Positions 47,741 through 64,000 of a DNA stretch of 64,000 nucleotides are shown one piece after another. Origin of the DNA: Neocallimastix lanati (nom. inval.). Its lineage: Eukaryota > Neocallimastigomycota > Neocallimastigomycetes > Neocallimastigales > Neocallimastigaceae. Position 1 is the first letter of the stretch. Every line of letters begins with the position of its first letter. The stretch covers positions 376,001 through 440,000 of the forward strand of contig JACVTC010000059.1 in NCBI GenBank assembly GCA_016946835.1, in the 5' to 3' direction. Position numbers and translations under genes: made by a program. Under the pieces are notes generated by a model. The model worked only from the letters and a program-made list of their open reading frames with translations, made no database searches and was not told the DNA's origin.

Positions 47741-47967
47741 TAAACTATTTTTTTTTTAATAAGTTACTTTTTATGAATATACATATATTATCTTTCTAAT
47801 ATTATTTCCCATTCCAAAAAAAAAAATATACTATTATTTCACAAAAGTATATTTTTTAAATTTTATAGAATATAAATACACACAATCTCCCACATTATTA
47901 TTCAATTCACTTCCTAATTAATACTTCATAACAAAAATTTACACTACAAATTAATACTACCATTCTA

Positions 47968-48034
<67 letters not shown>

Positions 48035-48428
48035 TTTTAAATTTTTTTATATATTTTATTTATTTTTGAATAATAAAAAAGGTTTTATTGTTTCTTTTAT
48101 TAAATTTACTATTATATACTATATATACAAATATGATTTATTTTTATTCCCAAAAAATAAAAAATTAAAACAAAGGATTAATACTTCATTTTTTTTTATC
48201 TTCTGTGAATTAAAGAAACAAATTACACTTTAATAAAATTTGTTTTTATTATGTTTATTGGTGCTGATTAATTGATTTTATTGTTGCAAAAAAAAAAAAA
48301 TTGAATGTTATTATTGAATGAATGAAAATTTTTTTTTAACCATTTTTTTTAATAAAAAAAATTTATTTTTTTTTTCTATTTCAATTTCTTAATATTTAAT
48401 ATATTTTATATTACAAAAAATTTCACAT
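47741..48428. other. AT-rich 3' flank of beta-tubulin
   Basis: Long poly-T runs (47969-48030). No coding signal. Presumably contains the tubulin 3' UTR. Confidence 0.6.
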
Positions 48429-53782
<5,354 letters not shown>

Positions 53783-55132
53783 TTAGCTAGAGGCTTCAAA
53801 GTTTTCCTTTTCAGTACCAGCTGGAATGAAAACTAAGAATGCAGTACAGTCATCGTAACGTTGACGTGATTCGTAAAGTTCAAGATTGTCCTCACGTTTA
53901 ACCAACTTTGAAGAAATTTTGTTTAAAATTTCTTCACTAATTTCAACATCTTCACCTATTTGTTTGCTGATGTAACTCATAATTCTTTCATTTTGCTTTT
54001 CTGGCTCTTGCCAGTTAAGATGATCCCAGATACCATCTGTAGCTATCAAAAGCATATTATCAACAGTATTATCAATTTTAACGATTGATACATCTGGACG
54101 ACATGAAATAACAGCTGGTTCAATCTTGAATAATAGATCACCCATTGAACCACCCATATTTAGTGTCATTAAATGATTAATTCCTAATTCCTCAATACGT
54201 TTATTGGATGGTCTATAAATACGACTACCAACAAGTTCTGGATAGGTAACCATTCCTCTTTTTTCGAAAGGTTCAATATTTGGTCTCTTACGAGGAATTC
54301 CTCCCGAAGAAAGGAAAATACCTCCGTTATTAGAAACGTTATATGCTTTTTCTGGATGATCTGGACTTTGATCAAGGGATGAAAAGACAGGTGTAAATTC
54401 ATATGTCTTTTTATGTAAGAAATGAGTTTTCTCTTTCTTCGCTCCCATGACCGTACGGGAATCACCAGTATTTACATTTATTAAATAACCGTCATAGATA
54501 ATATTGACGATAAGAGTACAACCATCATCTACTGGTTTTTTACCTTCCCTTCCATTTCTATTATATTCTTCATATTCTTGAACTTTTTCCTCACAGAACT
54601 GTTTATCTAATGATATATATGTATCTTCAAGTAATTTTTTTATTCTTCCTTGTTGTTCTTCTACAGATAAATTCCAATCTTTTTCTTCCATTACTTTAAA
54701 ACAGGCAGCACAAGCCCTTGCAAGGAATATTTGTGGTGCTTCGTGACCTCCATGACCATCCGCCATTATATACATTTTTATTGATTTACCATTTATTGGA
54801 TGAGTACGTTCAAATGTATTTTCATTTCTTTGTGGCCAATGGAAATCTTCTATCTGATCATGTAATTTTGTTTTTTCTCCATTCTTTATACGATAACCCT
54901 GTTCACTCGTTACTGACCATACAATTCCTAATGGCTGTACCACATTTTCCTTATCGCAAAGTGTATATGATGAATCTGATTTTACTAAGAATTCTCCATT
55001 TTTTTCACAAAAATCTTTTAAAAGAAATTTCTTCGGAGTTCCATATTTTAATTCTAGTTCTTCTTCTTTTTCATTCATTTTCTGAATGTTAAAGAGATCC
55101 GGTGTGTTAGTATAAGTATCTATTGCGGTCAT
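53783..55132 (-). CDS. PP2C-type Ser/Thr protein phosphatase
   Basis: Metal-dependent (Mg/Mn) protein phosphatase, PPM family, 449 aa, single exon from ATG 55132. Motifs: MADGHGGHEA (residues 123-131, metal-binding Asp), DDGCTLIVNIIYDG (202-215), VNTGDSR (220-226), MGGSMGDLLFK (326-336; the usual SRxxGD is replaced, but the GD is kept), IATDGIWDHL (363-372, metal Asp) and RYDDCTAFLVF (425-435, where D-D replaces the usual D-N). The N-terminal 115 residues are an extension with no signal peptide or membrane segment, so a soluble cytosolic or nuclear enzyme is likely. The substrate cannot be told. Intact; no introns needed, unlike most neighbours. Confidence 0.93.
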   Translation of the reverse strand: MTAIDTYTNTPDLFNIQKMNEKEEELELKYGTPKKFLLKDFCEKNGEFLVKSDSSYTLCDKENVVQPLGIVWSVTSEQGYRIKNGEKTKLHDQIEDFHWPQRNENTFERTHPINGKSIKMYIMADGHGGHEAPQIFLARACAACFKVMEEKDWNLSVEEQQGRIKKLLEDTYISLDKQFCEEKVQEYEEYNRNGREGKKPVDDGCTLIVNIIYDGYLINVNTGDSRTVMGAKKEKTHFLHKKTYEFTPVFSSLDQSPDHPEKAYNVSNNGGIFLSSGGIPRKRPNIEPFEKRGMVTYPELVGSRIYRPSNKRIEELGINHLMTLNMGGSMGDLLFKIEPAVISCRPDVSIVKIDNTVDNMLLIATDGIWDHLNWQEPEKQNERIMSYISKQIGEDVEISEEILNKISSKLVKREDNLELYESRQRYDDCTAFLVFIPAGTEKENFEASS

Positions 55133-56830
55133 TTTTAATTTTTTTTTTATAATATTTTTTATTACAAATTATATAATATTTTATTCTTTTCTTTCAATTA
55201 ATAATTTTTTGAATTTTTTTTTTTTTATCTTTTCTTTAATACAATTTTTTCTGTTATTTTACTTTGGTTTCTTATTTTTCTTTGTATTTAGTTTCGAGAT
55301 AATTTTTTTTTTTTTTTTTTTTTTACTTTATTTTATACAACTTGCTTTTAAGAAAATTAGCTAAACTTTTGGGAGTTCACTTCTATTTTTACCTTTGTTT
55401 CTTAATTCATTTAATTCTCTTTTTATATATATTTTTCACACCTTTCAAAGGATGAACTTCAACTTCGAAAGAAAAATTCATATCTTTATATACCTTTGAT
55501 TATTTAATTCATAATATTAATATCTTCTATTAATAAAAAAATTCTTTATTGATGGATCTAAATTTAAAAATTAAGATATTAAGTATAATTAATTTCTAAA
55601 AATACGAAGTAATCACCATAATAATTATATTAATTTTATTATAAATAAAAATAAAATTTACTATAATTTTTAAATTGAATAAGCTTTGATCATACAATTT
55701 TATATTTTATTAATAAATATATATATATTTAAAAAAAAAATAAAATAAAAATATGTAATAAAAATAATAATAATAGACATTACTATAATTTATATAATTA
55801 AGATATAAAATATCTTTAAAGACAATTTAATTTAATTAATTTGTATTATCAATATTTTAAATGTATTAAATCATTGTTACATTTAATACATTTGAAACAT
55901 AATATATGAAATTTTATATACTAAATAACATTATAAAAATTTATTATTCAATTTTTCTTTTGTTACATATAATTCATTTAGTTAATGAATTTCTCCTAAA
56001 TAAATATATATATATATATATATATTTTTTTTTGAATTTATATATTAATATTTAATCTATAATATTTATTATAGATTAAATATTAATATATAAATATAGA
56101 TAAATACAATTATAATTTAAATTCTTTACATTTTTGTAATTAATTTAATTATTCCTATAATTTATACATAACTTTTATAATTTTTATTTTTTTATATACT
56201 GTATATTAAATTCATTTATAATTTTTAAAAAATTTAGATTCATTATATTTATAATATGTAGTAGTTTTAATGTAATTAGTATTAAAATACATACTACATA
56301 TATTAAGAAAATTATTTATATAATTTATAAAATTTATATATAGAATTATAATTATTTTATAAAATATAATAATTTATAATATACAATCTACTAATATTTT
56401 AAAAAAAAATTTTTATATTCTTATATTATTATATAGAATTATAGGTGTATCACTTCTTACATTATAAATATTTAATTCATAATACTACTATTTTTAATTT
56501 AGAATTATTTTAAAAATAACTAATAAATTTTTTGATTTATACAATTGTTTATACTAAGATATTTTTAAAATATTTTATATAATTTTCATTTAATTCTTAT
56601 TTATTTTTTTTTAAAAAAAAAAAAAATAAATTTTAATGATAAAATATAATAATTTATAATATATAATATACAATCTTTATTTAGAAAAAATAAAAAACAT
56701 TAATTATAATAACAAAATTATATTATTATTAATTGTATAAAATATTTTTTTCATATATGCATTAATTTTTAATTTCTATTTTTCATTAAATATATATATA
56801 TATATTATATATAATCATTTAATAAAGACT
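55133..56830. other. AT-rich spacer with inverted repeats
   Basis: Upstream region of the PP2C gene. Apart from homopolymers it contains a 13-bp-arm inverted repeat at 55859-55893 (AAATGTATTAAAT / ATTTAATACATTT) and the long palindrome at 56036-56095. No coding signal. Confidence 0.6.
56036..56095. repeat. Perfect palindrome, 29-bp arms, 2-bp loop
   Basis: Left arm 56036-56064 is the exact reverse complement of 56067-56095, with TT between. The arms are almost all A/T but include a TTAATCTATAATA / TATTATAGATTAA core, so this is not a simple TA run. Confidence 0.9.
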
Positions 56831-57330
56831 TAACTATAATGGCAAACTTCCATTAATACTATTATTTTTTAATTTAGAATTATTTTAAAAATTTTTTTTT
56901 ATCTTCATGTATAACTTTAATTCGTTTTATTTTTTTTTTTTTTTTTTTTATTTTATTTCTTAAATATTATATTAAATTTTAAATTATAAAATCATTACTC
57001 TTATTTTATTATTATTTTATTTTCTAAATATATTAGATTTTAAAATAAAAAATTAATTATTACTCTTATTTAAATAATGATAACTATAATGGCAAACTTC
57101 CATTAATACTATTATTTTTTATTTTTTAATTTAGAATTATTTTAAAAATTTTTTTTATCTTCATGTATAACTTTAATTCGTTTTATTTTTTTTTTTTTTT
57201 ATTTTATTTCCTAAATATTATATTAAATTTTAAATTATAAAATTACTCTTGTTTTATATTTATTTTATTTTCTAAATATATTAGATTTTAAAATAAAAAA
57301 TTAATTATTACTCTTGTTTAAATAATGATA
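56831..57330. repeat. 250-bp tandem duplication
   Basis: TAACTATAATGGCAAACTTCC starts at 56831 and again at 57081, and the two units stay near-identical (shared TTCATGTATAACTTTAATTCG and TATATTAGATTTTAAAATAA) except for poly-T length. A partial third start (AAATGGCTAACTTT) follows at about 57328. Confidence 0.85.
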
Positions 57331-57716
57331 AATGGCTAACTTTATATAATATTAATTTTTATCTTTAATAATAAAACATAATTTTTTGTTTTTTTAATAT
57401 TAAATTAAAATAAATTTTTTTTAAAAATATTAATTTTTATTTTTTTTTAAATTACTTTTTTTTTTTTTTTTTTTTTATATATATATACCTAAAAAAAATT
57501 TATTTAATTATTGGAATCTTAATAATTCAAATATTAATATTTTATATTAATTTTATTAATTTGTTTTAATTTATAATTTTAAATAAAATAAAGTTTTTAA
57601 ACATTTAATACAATAAAAAATTCATATATCAGTAATAGTATTATAAATATTTTTTCTATTACAACTTTATTATTTCCTTTTCCCTATTTGTGTTATGTTA
57701 GAATATTTATATATAT

Positions 57717-57990
57717 TAAATAATATTATAGTAAATTAATAAAGTAATGAGTTATATTTAAAATACACAAAAAATAAATCATAATTATTAATACTAACTC
57801 AAAAGAAGAAATTGTTCATAATATAATTTTTTATTTTTATAAGTTAATTTTATATTTATAAAAATAGTTATATATATATATAACTAAATAATATTATAGT
57901 AAATTATTAAAATAACTAGCTATATTTAAAATATACAAAAAATGAATTATAATTATTAATACTGATAATAAAAAGAAATTGTTCATAATA
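57717..57990. repeat. Direct repeat, period about 168 bp
   Basis: TAAATAATATTATAGTAAATTA... through GAAATTGTTCATAATAT occurs at about 57717-57830 and again, diverged, at about 57885-57990. Non-coding, function unknown. Confidence 0.65.
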
Positions 57991-58369
57991 TTTTTTTTTT
58001 TTTATTATTTTTAAAAAACCAAATTTATATTTTTATTATAAAAATTCATAGTTGAATAATTAATAATATATATATATTATATAATAATATAATAATAAAA
58101 ATATATGTATAATAAATGAATTGATGATAGAAAAAAAAAAAATGTATGATAAATATTATAAATTATAAATTAATAATAAAATGAAATCAAAAGTATATCT
58201 TTTGTATTCCATACACAATATTGTACAATTTAATAGTAATAATATTTGTATTAAAAATAAAATGATAATAATAATATAATAATATAAAAATAAATATTAA
58301 GTAGAAAAGGAAAAATTAACAATTTAATATATTTTAAGATTTAGAGTAATTTTATAAATTTAATTAGAA

Positions 58370-58460
58370 TCCAATGAGAAGTTTGGTTCGTTTAAGGGAG
58401 AGACTGGAGGCCCTATTATCCTTTCCTCATATTAATCCTAGTCTAAAAAAAAAATAAATT
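58370..58460 (+). mobile_element. Short GC-richer insertion with the LINE/SINE tail
   Basis: A 70-base island of mixed sequence (GGTTCGTTTAAGGGAGAGAC, then GGAGGCCCTATTATCC) ends in ATTAATCCTAGTCT plus poly-A, the same tail seen at 8142 and 43715. It is short enough to be a SINE or a heavily truncated LINE. Confidence 0.45.
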
Positions 58461-59438
58461 TTATTAAATTTTAAAAAATAATTGATTAGTTTTCTTTTTT
58501 TTTTTTTTTCTATAAAAAAATATTATTATTATTATTGTTGTTATTATTATTATTATTTTTATTATTATTATTCATAATTTATTATATATTTTTAAATTTA
58601 ATAAGAGTATTAATATTTATTTCTTTATTTATAATGTGTAGTTTTGTTGAGTATATATTTATATTATTTTTATATTTGTAAAAATTTAACTAATAATATT
58701 AATATTCTTAATAATATTATTAATTATTATCCTCTCATAAAATAAATTACTTTTTTTTATTGTTTTATTTTAATTAATACTATTTTTTTTTCTTTTTTTA
58801 ATATTGAATTATAAGATATTTATAAGATTAATTTTTAAACTTCATATTCTCTAAATAATTTTCTTTTATTGTTCTATTTTGGTTAATACTATATTTTTTA
58901 TTAATTTTAATTTTAATTTTTAAACTTCATATTTTCTAAATATATATATATAAGATTACAAGTTTTAAAATTTTGAAAGAATATAAAACATTTAATCATC
59001 AAAAATAATAATATTATTCTATTTAATTATTAATATAATCATTGATTAAAAAAAAAAAAAAAAAACTAATTATATATATTTTAATAATAATATTATTATA
59101 AATAGAACGAGTTTACATGTAAACTTTAAATAAATAATAAAATATAAAATAACAAATTAATGTAAAAGCTCATGAAATATTTAAAATGTAAATATATAAT
59201 AATTTTACAAAAAAAAAAAAAAATAATAATAAAATATAAATAAATAAATAAAATAAAATCATATAAAATTGAATTTTTTACTTTTTTTTTTTTTTTAAAT
59301 CTATATTTAAAAATTCATTTTATTTTATTATCATCCACAAAATTGTATGGGAGACAAAATTAAATATATGAAAATATATAATATAAAAATAACTTCGTTT
59401 TCTTTTTCTTTTTTTTTTTTTTTTTTTTTTTTTTTCTA

Positions 59439-59513
<75 letters not shown>

Positions 59514-60467
59514 ATTATTATTATTATTCTATTCTGTTTTAAATTTGTTTCTTTGTTTAAAAAAAAAATCATATCAATCTATTATTTTATATCAACAATA
59601 CTATATTCAATTTCTTTAAATTTTATATTAATTGTTTAATTCTTAAGCACTATGAAATTTTAATTTCTTTGAAGATTCAAAATTTTTATCCTAATTTATA
59701 TTATTATTTCATACAAGATAAATCAAGTAAAACTATCACAATATATTTTCCTTACTATTTAACTTATTAATGAATAATTTAATAATTTTAAATATTTCAA
59801 TATTCCGTAGTATTTGTCCAGTATTTCATAATATTACTACTAAAACTAAATATTTAATAAATACATCAAATTTTTATTAATATATATATATATTTATTTA
59901 GTTGGTTAGTTGGTTAGCTACTTTTTTATTTGTACTTTTATTTTATTTATTTCTTATTTATAAAATATTGTATTTTTTTAATATTTAGAAATTATAAAAT
60001 TATTACTTTATTTATAAATAAATTATTAAAAATCTAAATAATATGAAGTTATTGCTATAATAGTATATATTTTAATTTTTTTAATCTTTTTTATTTATTT
60101 TTTTTAAGCATATTAATAGAAACAATATGACACATAAAATAAACTTTAATATTATTTAATTATTAATATATTTCATTTAATATATTTAATATTTTTCAAA
60201 ATATAAATTATATATAGAAAAACATAAAATTTATATTAATAAAAGATTTATATTTCAAATATATCTCTATTTAAATAATTTTGAAATTTTTAATAAAAAA
60301 AAAAAAAAAAAAAAAAATTAACAAAATAAATGGGAATTCAAAAAATGATTATATAAATGAAGATATATTATGAACATACGACTATTATGAATATATTTTA
60401 TAATAAAGCAATAATAAAGCATCTAAGAAAAAAATCTATTTAAAAAAATATTAAATAAATTTTGAAC
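58461..60467. other. AT-rich intergenic region
   Basis: Homopolymers and a long ATT microsatellite (59437-59530). The frame at 59360-59572 is its translation. No gene seen. Confidence 0.65.
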
Positions 60468-61380
60468 ATGGAAAGAAATTTATATATATTTTATATTGTA
60501 ACATCAATAATTATTTTCTTTATAAATAATGTTGTGTACGCTGATATACCACCTTGTAAAACATGTAGAGTTACAGCTGAAGGAACAGTAGATAAAAATG
60601 TTAAATACGGATGGGAAGATGAACATGTAAAGATAACTATACTGTATACAATAAATTAATATATTTTAAAAATAAATTTAATATTAATAAAAAATTATTA
60701 AATATAAATATATATATATATATATATTATTAAATAAAATGAAAGTCTTGTGTTATTGATTTGGTAAAATGCAAAGATTATATAAATTTAGATACTTGTA
60801 TTGGATATACAATAGAACTGGAATATATGGGTACAGAGTATGGAAAAGAATTTAATAAGGTAAAACTTTTTAAAAAATAAAAATAAAAAAAAAAAAAAAA
60901 AAAAAAAAAAAGATATATGTATATATCTTATATATTTTCTATTAAAATATTAATGAATATAAAAATAAAAAATATATTTTCATAGACTTGTATTATAGAC
61001 CCTATATATAAAATGTATTCCATATGTACAGGATGTTATAATGTATTAGAAGAAGAAAAATATAGTTGGGGCAATGAAAATAACAAAGTAATTTTTTATG
61101 AAAATAATATTTTATTAAAAAAAAAATAAATAAATAAACAACTATAACTAAACTACAAATTTTAATTAATAAATAGGTGTGTTTAGTTGATTTATATAAA
61201 TGTAAAACCCAGAAGGAATCAAATGATCGATCATATCCATATTATATTATTTTTATTGATTTCGTAAGTTTTATTATACTTACATATATATATATAAATA
61301 TAACATTACTAATATATCTAAACTTTTTAAAATAGGGATTTGTTTTTTTGATAGCATGGGCTATAATAAAAATATTATAG
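60468..61380 (+). CDS. Small secreted/membrane protein with fungal dockerin (CBM10)-like Cys repeats
   Basis: Five exons 60468-60626, 60746-60859, 60986-61087, 61177-61263, 61336-61380; all introns are phase 0 and GT-AG; 168 aa ending TAG. Signal peptide: residues 1-25 (LYIFYIVTSIIIFFINNVVYA). Three related modules follow: CKTCRV...YGWEDEH|SCVIDLVKCK; then TCIGYTIELEY...EFNK|TCIIDPIYK; then CTGCYNVLEEEKYSWGNENN, K|VCLVDLYKCK (bar = intron). The CxxC(x)V ... WGxEN ... C-V/I-x spacing resembles the anaerobic-fungal dockerin/CBM10 fold, which docks enzymes onto the cellulosome-like complex. The C-terminus (YYIIFIDFGFVFLIAWAIIKIL) is a hydrophobic helix with no cytosolic tail: a membrane anchor or a GPI signal. 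No catalytic domain. The family link is by eye and the middle module is weak. Confidence 0.7.
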
Positions 61381-61571
61381 AATAATTTACAATATAAATA
61401 ATATTTACGATACCTTTTTAGTACTATCAATAATTTTACAGTTTATTATCAATAATAATACTATTCATGTCTTTTTACTAAAATAATATAAAGTGATATT
61501 ATAATAATAAAAGAAATTTTTTGTTATTTAATTTATATAATTGTTTTTATATAATAAAAAACTACTTAGTT

Positions 61572-62515
61572 TATTATTATTTATTATTTATTATTCCATT
61601 ATTTATTATTTATCATTTATTATTTATTATTCATATTCATTATTTATTTTTTATTATTTATTATTTACTTATTTATTATTTATTATTTATTATTTATTAT
61701 TCCATTATTTATTATTTATCATTTATTATTTATTATTCATATTCATTATTTATTTTTTATTATTTACTTATTTAGTATTTATTTATTTAGTATTTATTTA
61801 TTATTTATTTATTTATTTATTATTTATTATTTATTTATTATTTATTTTTATTATTTATTTATTATTTATTTATTTATTATTTATTATTTATTTATTATTT
61901 ATTTATTATTTACTTATTTATTATTTACTTACTTATTTATTATTTATTAATTATTTATTTATTATTTATTTATTATTTATTTATTTATTTATTATTTATT
62001 TATTTATTTATTTATTTATTATTTATTTATTTATTATTTATTTATTTATTTATTATTTATTTATTATTTACTTATTTAGTATTTATCTATTTAGTATTTA
62101 TTATTTATTTATTTATTATTTACTTATTTATTATTTATTTATTTATTATTTACTTATTTAGTATTTATCTATTTAGTATTTATTATTTATTTATTTATTA
62201 TTTACTTATTTATTATTTATTTATTTATTATTTACTTATTTATTATTTATTTATTTATTATTTACTTTAGTATTTATTTATTTAGTATTTATTTATTATT
62301 TATTTATTTATTTATTTATTATTTATTATTTACTTATTTATTATTTATTATTTATTTATTTATTTATTTATTTATTATTTATTATTTATTATTTATTATT
62401 TATTATTTATTATTTATTATTTATTATTTATCATTTATTATTTATTTATTATATATTTATTATTATTATTATTATTATTTATTATTTCATTATTATTTAT
62501 AAAATAATAAAATTG
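61572..62515. repeat. Mixed TTTA / TTATTTA satellite
   Basis: About 0.94 kb of intermixed 4-bp (TTTA) and 7-bp (TTATTTA) units with scattered variants (ACTTATTTA, TTTAGTATTTA, TTTATCATTTA). It is more diverged than the 38.7-kb array but has the same core. The plus-strand open frames here are artefacts. A ~75-base segment with CATTATTTTTTATTATTTA is duplicated at about 61583 and 61695. Confidence 0.9.
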
Positions 62516-63131
62516 TTTTTTATTTATAATATAAACTTTTTCTTTTTTATGATATATAAAATTGAAAAATAAATCTTTAACCAATCAACGTTATAAATAA
62601 TGTTTAACAATAAAAAGATCGAGGTATAAAAATATAAATTAATATATGAATACTATTATTAAATAATACATTATAATATATTGTTGGAAATTAGTTTTTT
62701 TTTGAAATTTTTTTTTTTTGGAAAAATATTTCAATTATTAAAATTTCAAATATATTTATCATTTATTATTAAAAAAAGATAATATTATATTTACATATAT
62801 ATATATATTTTTTAACACTATTGAATTTAAAGCAAATAAATAAATAATTATAATTTTTAATTCTTTTAAATTTGCTTTTAAATATAATTAATTAATTTTA
62901 TATTTTTTTTTTCTTTTTTTTCTTTTATTTAAAAAAAAAGATTAAAATAAAATAAAATTTTGGTAAATAAAATTATAATATATTTATTATTCTATAGTTT
63001 ATCTCATTTATTCTAATCTTTACAATATATATTTTCTTATAAAATTGCATTTTCCACTAAAATTATTCAATGTTATATAATGAAATAATATTTCAATGAA
63101 ATAAAGTTCAAAATAATATATATTATAAAAA
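62516..63131. other. AT-rich spacer
   Basis: Putative promoter region of the gene at 63132. No named element; the immediate upstream is A-rich. Confidence 0.6.
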
Positions 63132-64000
63132 ATGTACAGATCTGAAGCTAGAGCCATAGCTCAAAGTTGGAACGCTCCAAATTTAGATATAAATTTTACA
63201 GAACCAATAAATACTGCTACAGAAGCTATTGCTGAAGCAGTTCCAGAAATTGTAAATCAAAATACGCACAATATAGTTAGAGATGTTGTCGCTCCAACAA
63301 CTGATACTGCAGCTAAAGTTGCTGGTAGTTCAGCATTGAATTATAAACAAATTTCAGCAATTTTAGCAACATCTGCAGTTATAGCAACCGCATACAATGT
63401 TTATAAAAATCCAGAAATACTATCAAATATCAAAACTATAATTAATGCACCAAGGAAAACAAAAAAGAGAAGCAAAAAGAAATCAAAATGTAATATTTTA
63501 TTAATATATATATAATTATGAATATTTACTTTTATTATTATTATTATTATTATGTAATATCTGTCATAAATTTCAATAAAATATTTTTATTAAAATTATT
63601 TAATTAAATTATAAAAAGACATTATGAAATTTGAGGATAATTGTTTTTATTATTTTATTTAAAAAAAAAAAAAATTAAATGAAATGAAATGAAATAAAAT
63701 AAAATAAAATAAAATAAAATAAAAAAATTTATCAGTAATAAATAAAATTATAAATTAAAAATTAATGAAAATTTTAATTCTAAATATAATTTTAATTCAT
63801 AAAAAATGTTCACCATTCTAAAAATAAATTATAATTAGCAAAAAGTAAAGGCAAGAAGAAGGAAATTGAAAATGTAATAAATATAAACGCCAATGATAGC
63901 TCAATTCTAGAAAGTAAAATAGACGATGCAACATTACCAACTTCTTCAAATTATAATTCAAATTTCAAATTATCTGAATCAGAAGTCAAAGAATTAAATC
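63132..64000 (+). CDS. Hypothetical protein, 5' part (runs off window)
   Basis: Exon 1 63132-63489 (ATG preceded by an A-rich run) ends AAA-T|GTAATATT. Exon 2 starts 63839 after ATAATTAG and continues past the window end; the join makes KSK-S-KSKGKKKE in frame. Visible: an N-terminal Ala/Asn/Thr-rich region (NTATEAIAEAVPEIVNQNTH), an amphipathic to hydrophobic stretch (ISAILATSAVIATAYNVY, residues about 75-92) that could be a membrane segment, then a strongly basic KKRSKKKSKSKGKKK region and a Ser/Asn/acidic tail. No signal peptide. Family not recognised. Codon composition is typical of the neighbouring genes. Confidence 0.65.

Noticed and set aside
59360-59572. Minus-strand poly-Ile frame
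   Set aside because: Translation of an ATT microsatellite and a poly-T run.
61521-62161. Overlapping plus-strand frames rich in Leu/Ile/Tyr
   Set aside because: Translation of the TTTA/TTATTTA satellite, not a gene.

Overview
This window is nuclear DNA from a fungus with an extremely A+T-rich genome. The best fit is an anaerobic gut fungus (Neocallimastigomycota). The evidence is: long poly-A/T and AAT-type tracts; short GT-AG introns; fungal-type genes (a Cdc11-like septin, beta-tubulin, FMP27); and, at the right end, a small secreted protein whose Cys/WGxEN repeats resemble the fungal dockerin/CBM10 module of that phylum. The assignment is inference. There are no operons, CRISPR arrays or recognisable tRNA/rRNA genes.

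Layout. 0-1.2 kb: last exon of an unknown gene. 1.8-6.4 kb: decayed LINE (EEP endonuclease + reverse transcriptase), then a decayed Ty1/copia-like element. 6.7-7.4 kb: myosin regulatory light chain, apparently with an intron directly after the ATG. 8.5-18.4 kb (minus): FMP27/Hobbit bridge-like lipid-transfer protein, 3 exons, 3104 aa. 22.2-29.0 kb (minus): a 13-exon gene combining a divergent homeodomain, a TFIIS N-terminal (LW) domain and a PP1-docking KHVSF motif, an architecture like plant LUMINIDEPENDENS and animal PNUTS; my model has one in-frame TAG. 31.0-32.7 kb: degraded unknown gene. 34.9-38.0 kb (minus): Cdc11-type septin, 11 exons, 386 aa. 38.7-39.75 kb: 1-kb heptamer satellite. 40.6-47.7 kb: nest of LINE and copia fragments, partly with domains out of order. 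48.4-50.0 kb (minus): beta-tubulin, 2 exons, 448 aa. 53.8-55.1 kb (minus): PP2C phosphatase, single exon. 55-60 kb: AT-rich spacer with a 29-bp-arm palindrome and duplications. 60.5-61.4 kb: the dockerin-like protein, 5 exons. 61.6-62.5 kb: a second satellite. 63.1 kb to the end: the first exons of an unknown gene.

Exon boundaries were worked out by hand from GT/AG sites, reading phase and family similarity. For FMP27, the septin, tubulin and the dockerin-like gene every junction keeps frame and restores family motifs or clear repeats, so these models are fairly firm. Several genes share a cell-surface or cytoskeleton theme (septin, tubulin, myosin light chain), but nothing suggests they are clustered functionally.
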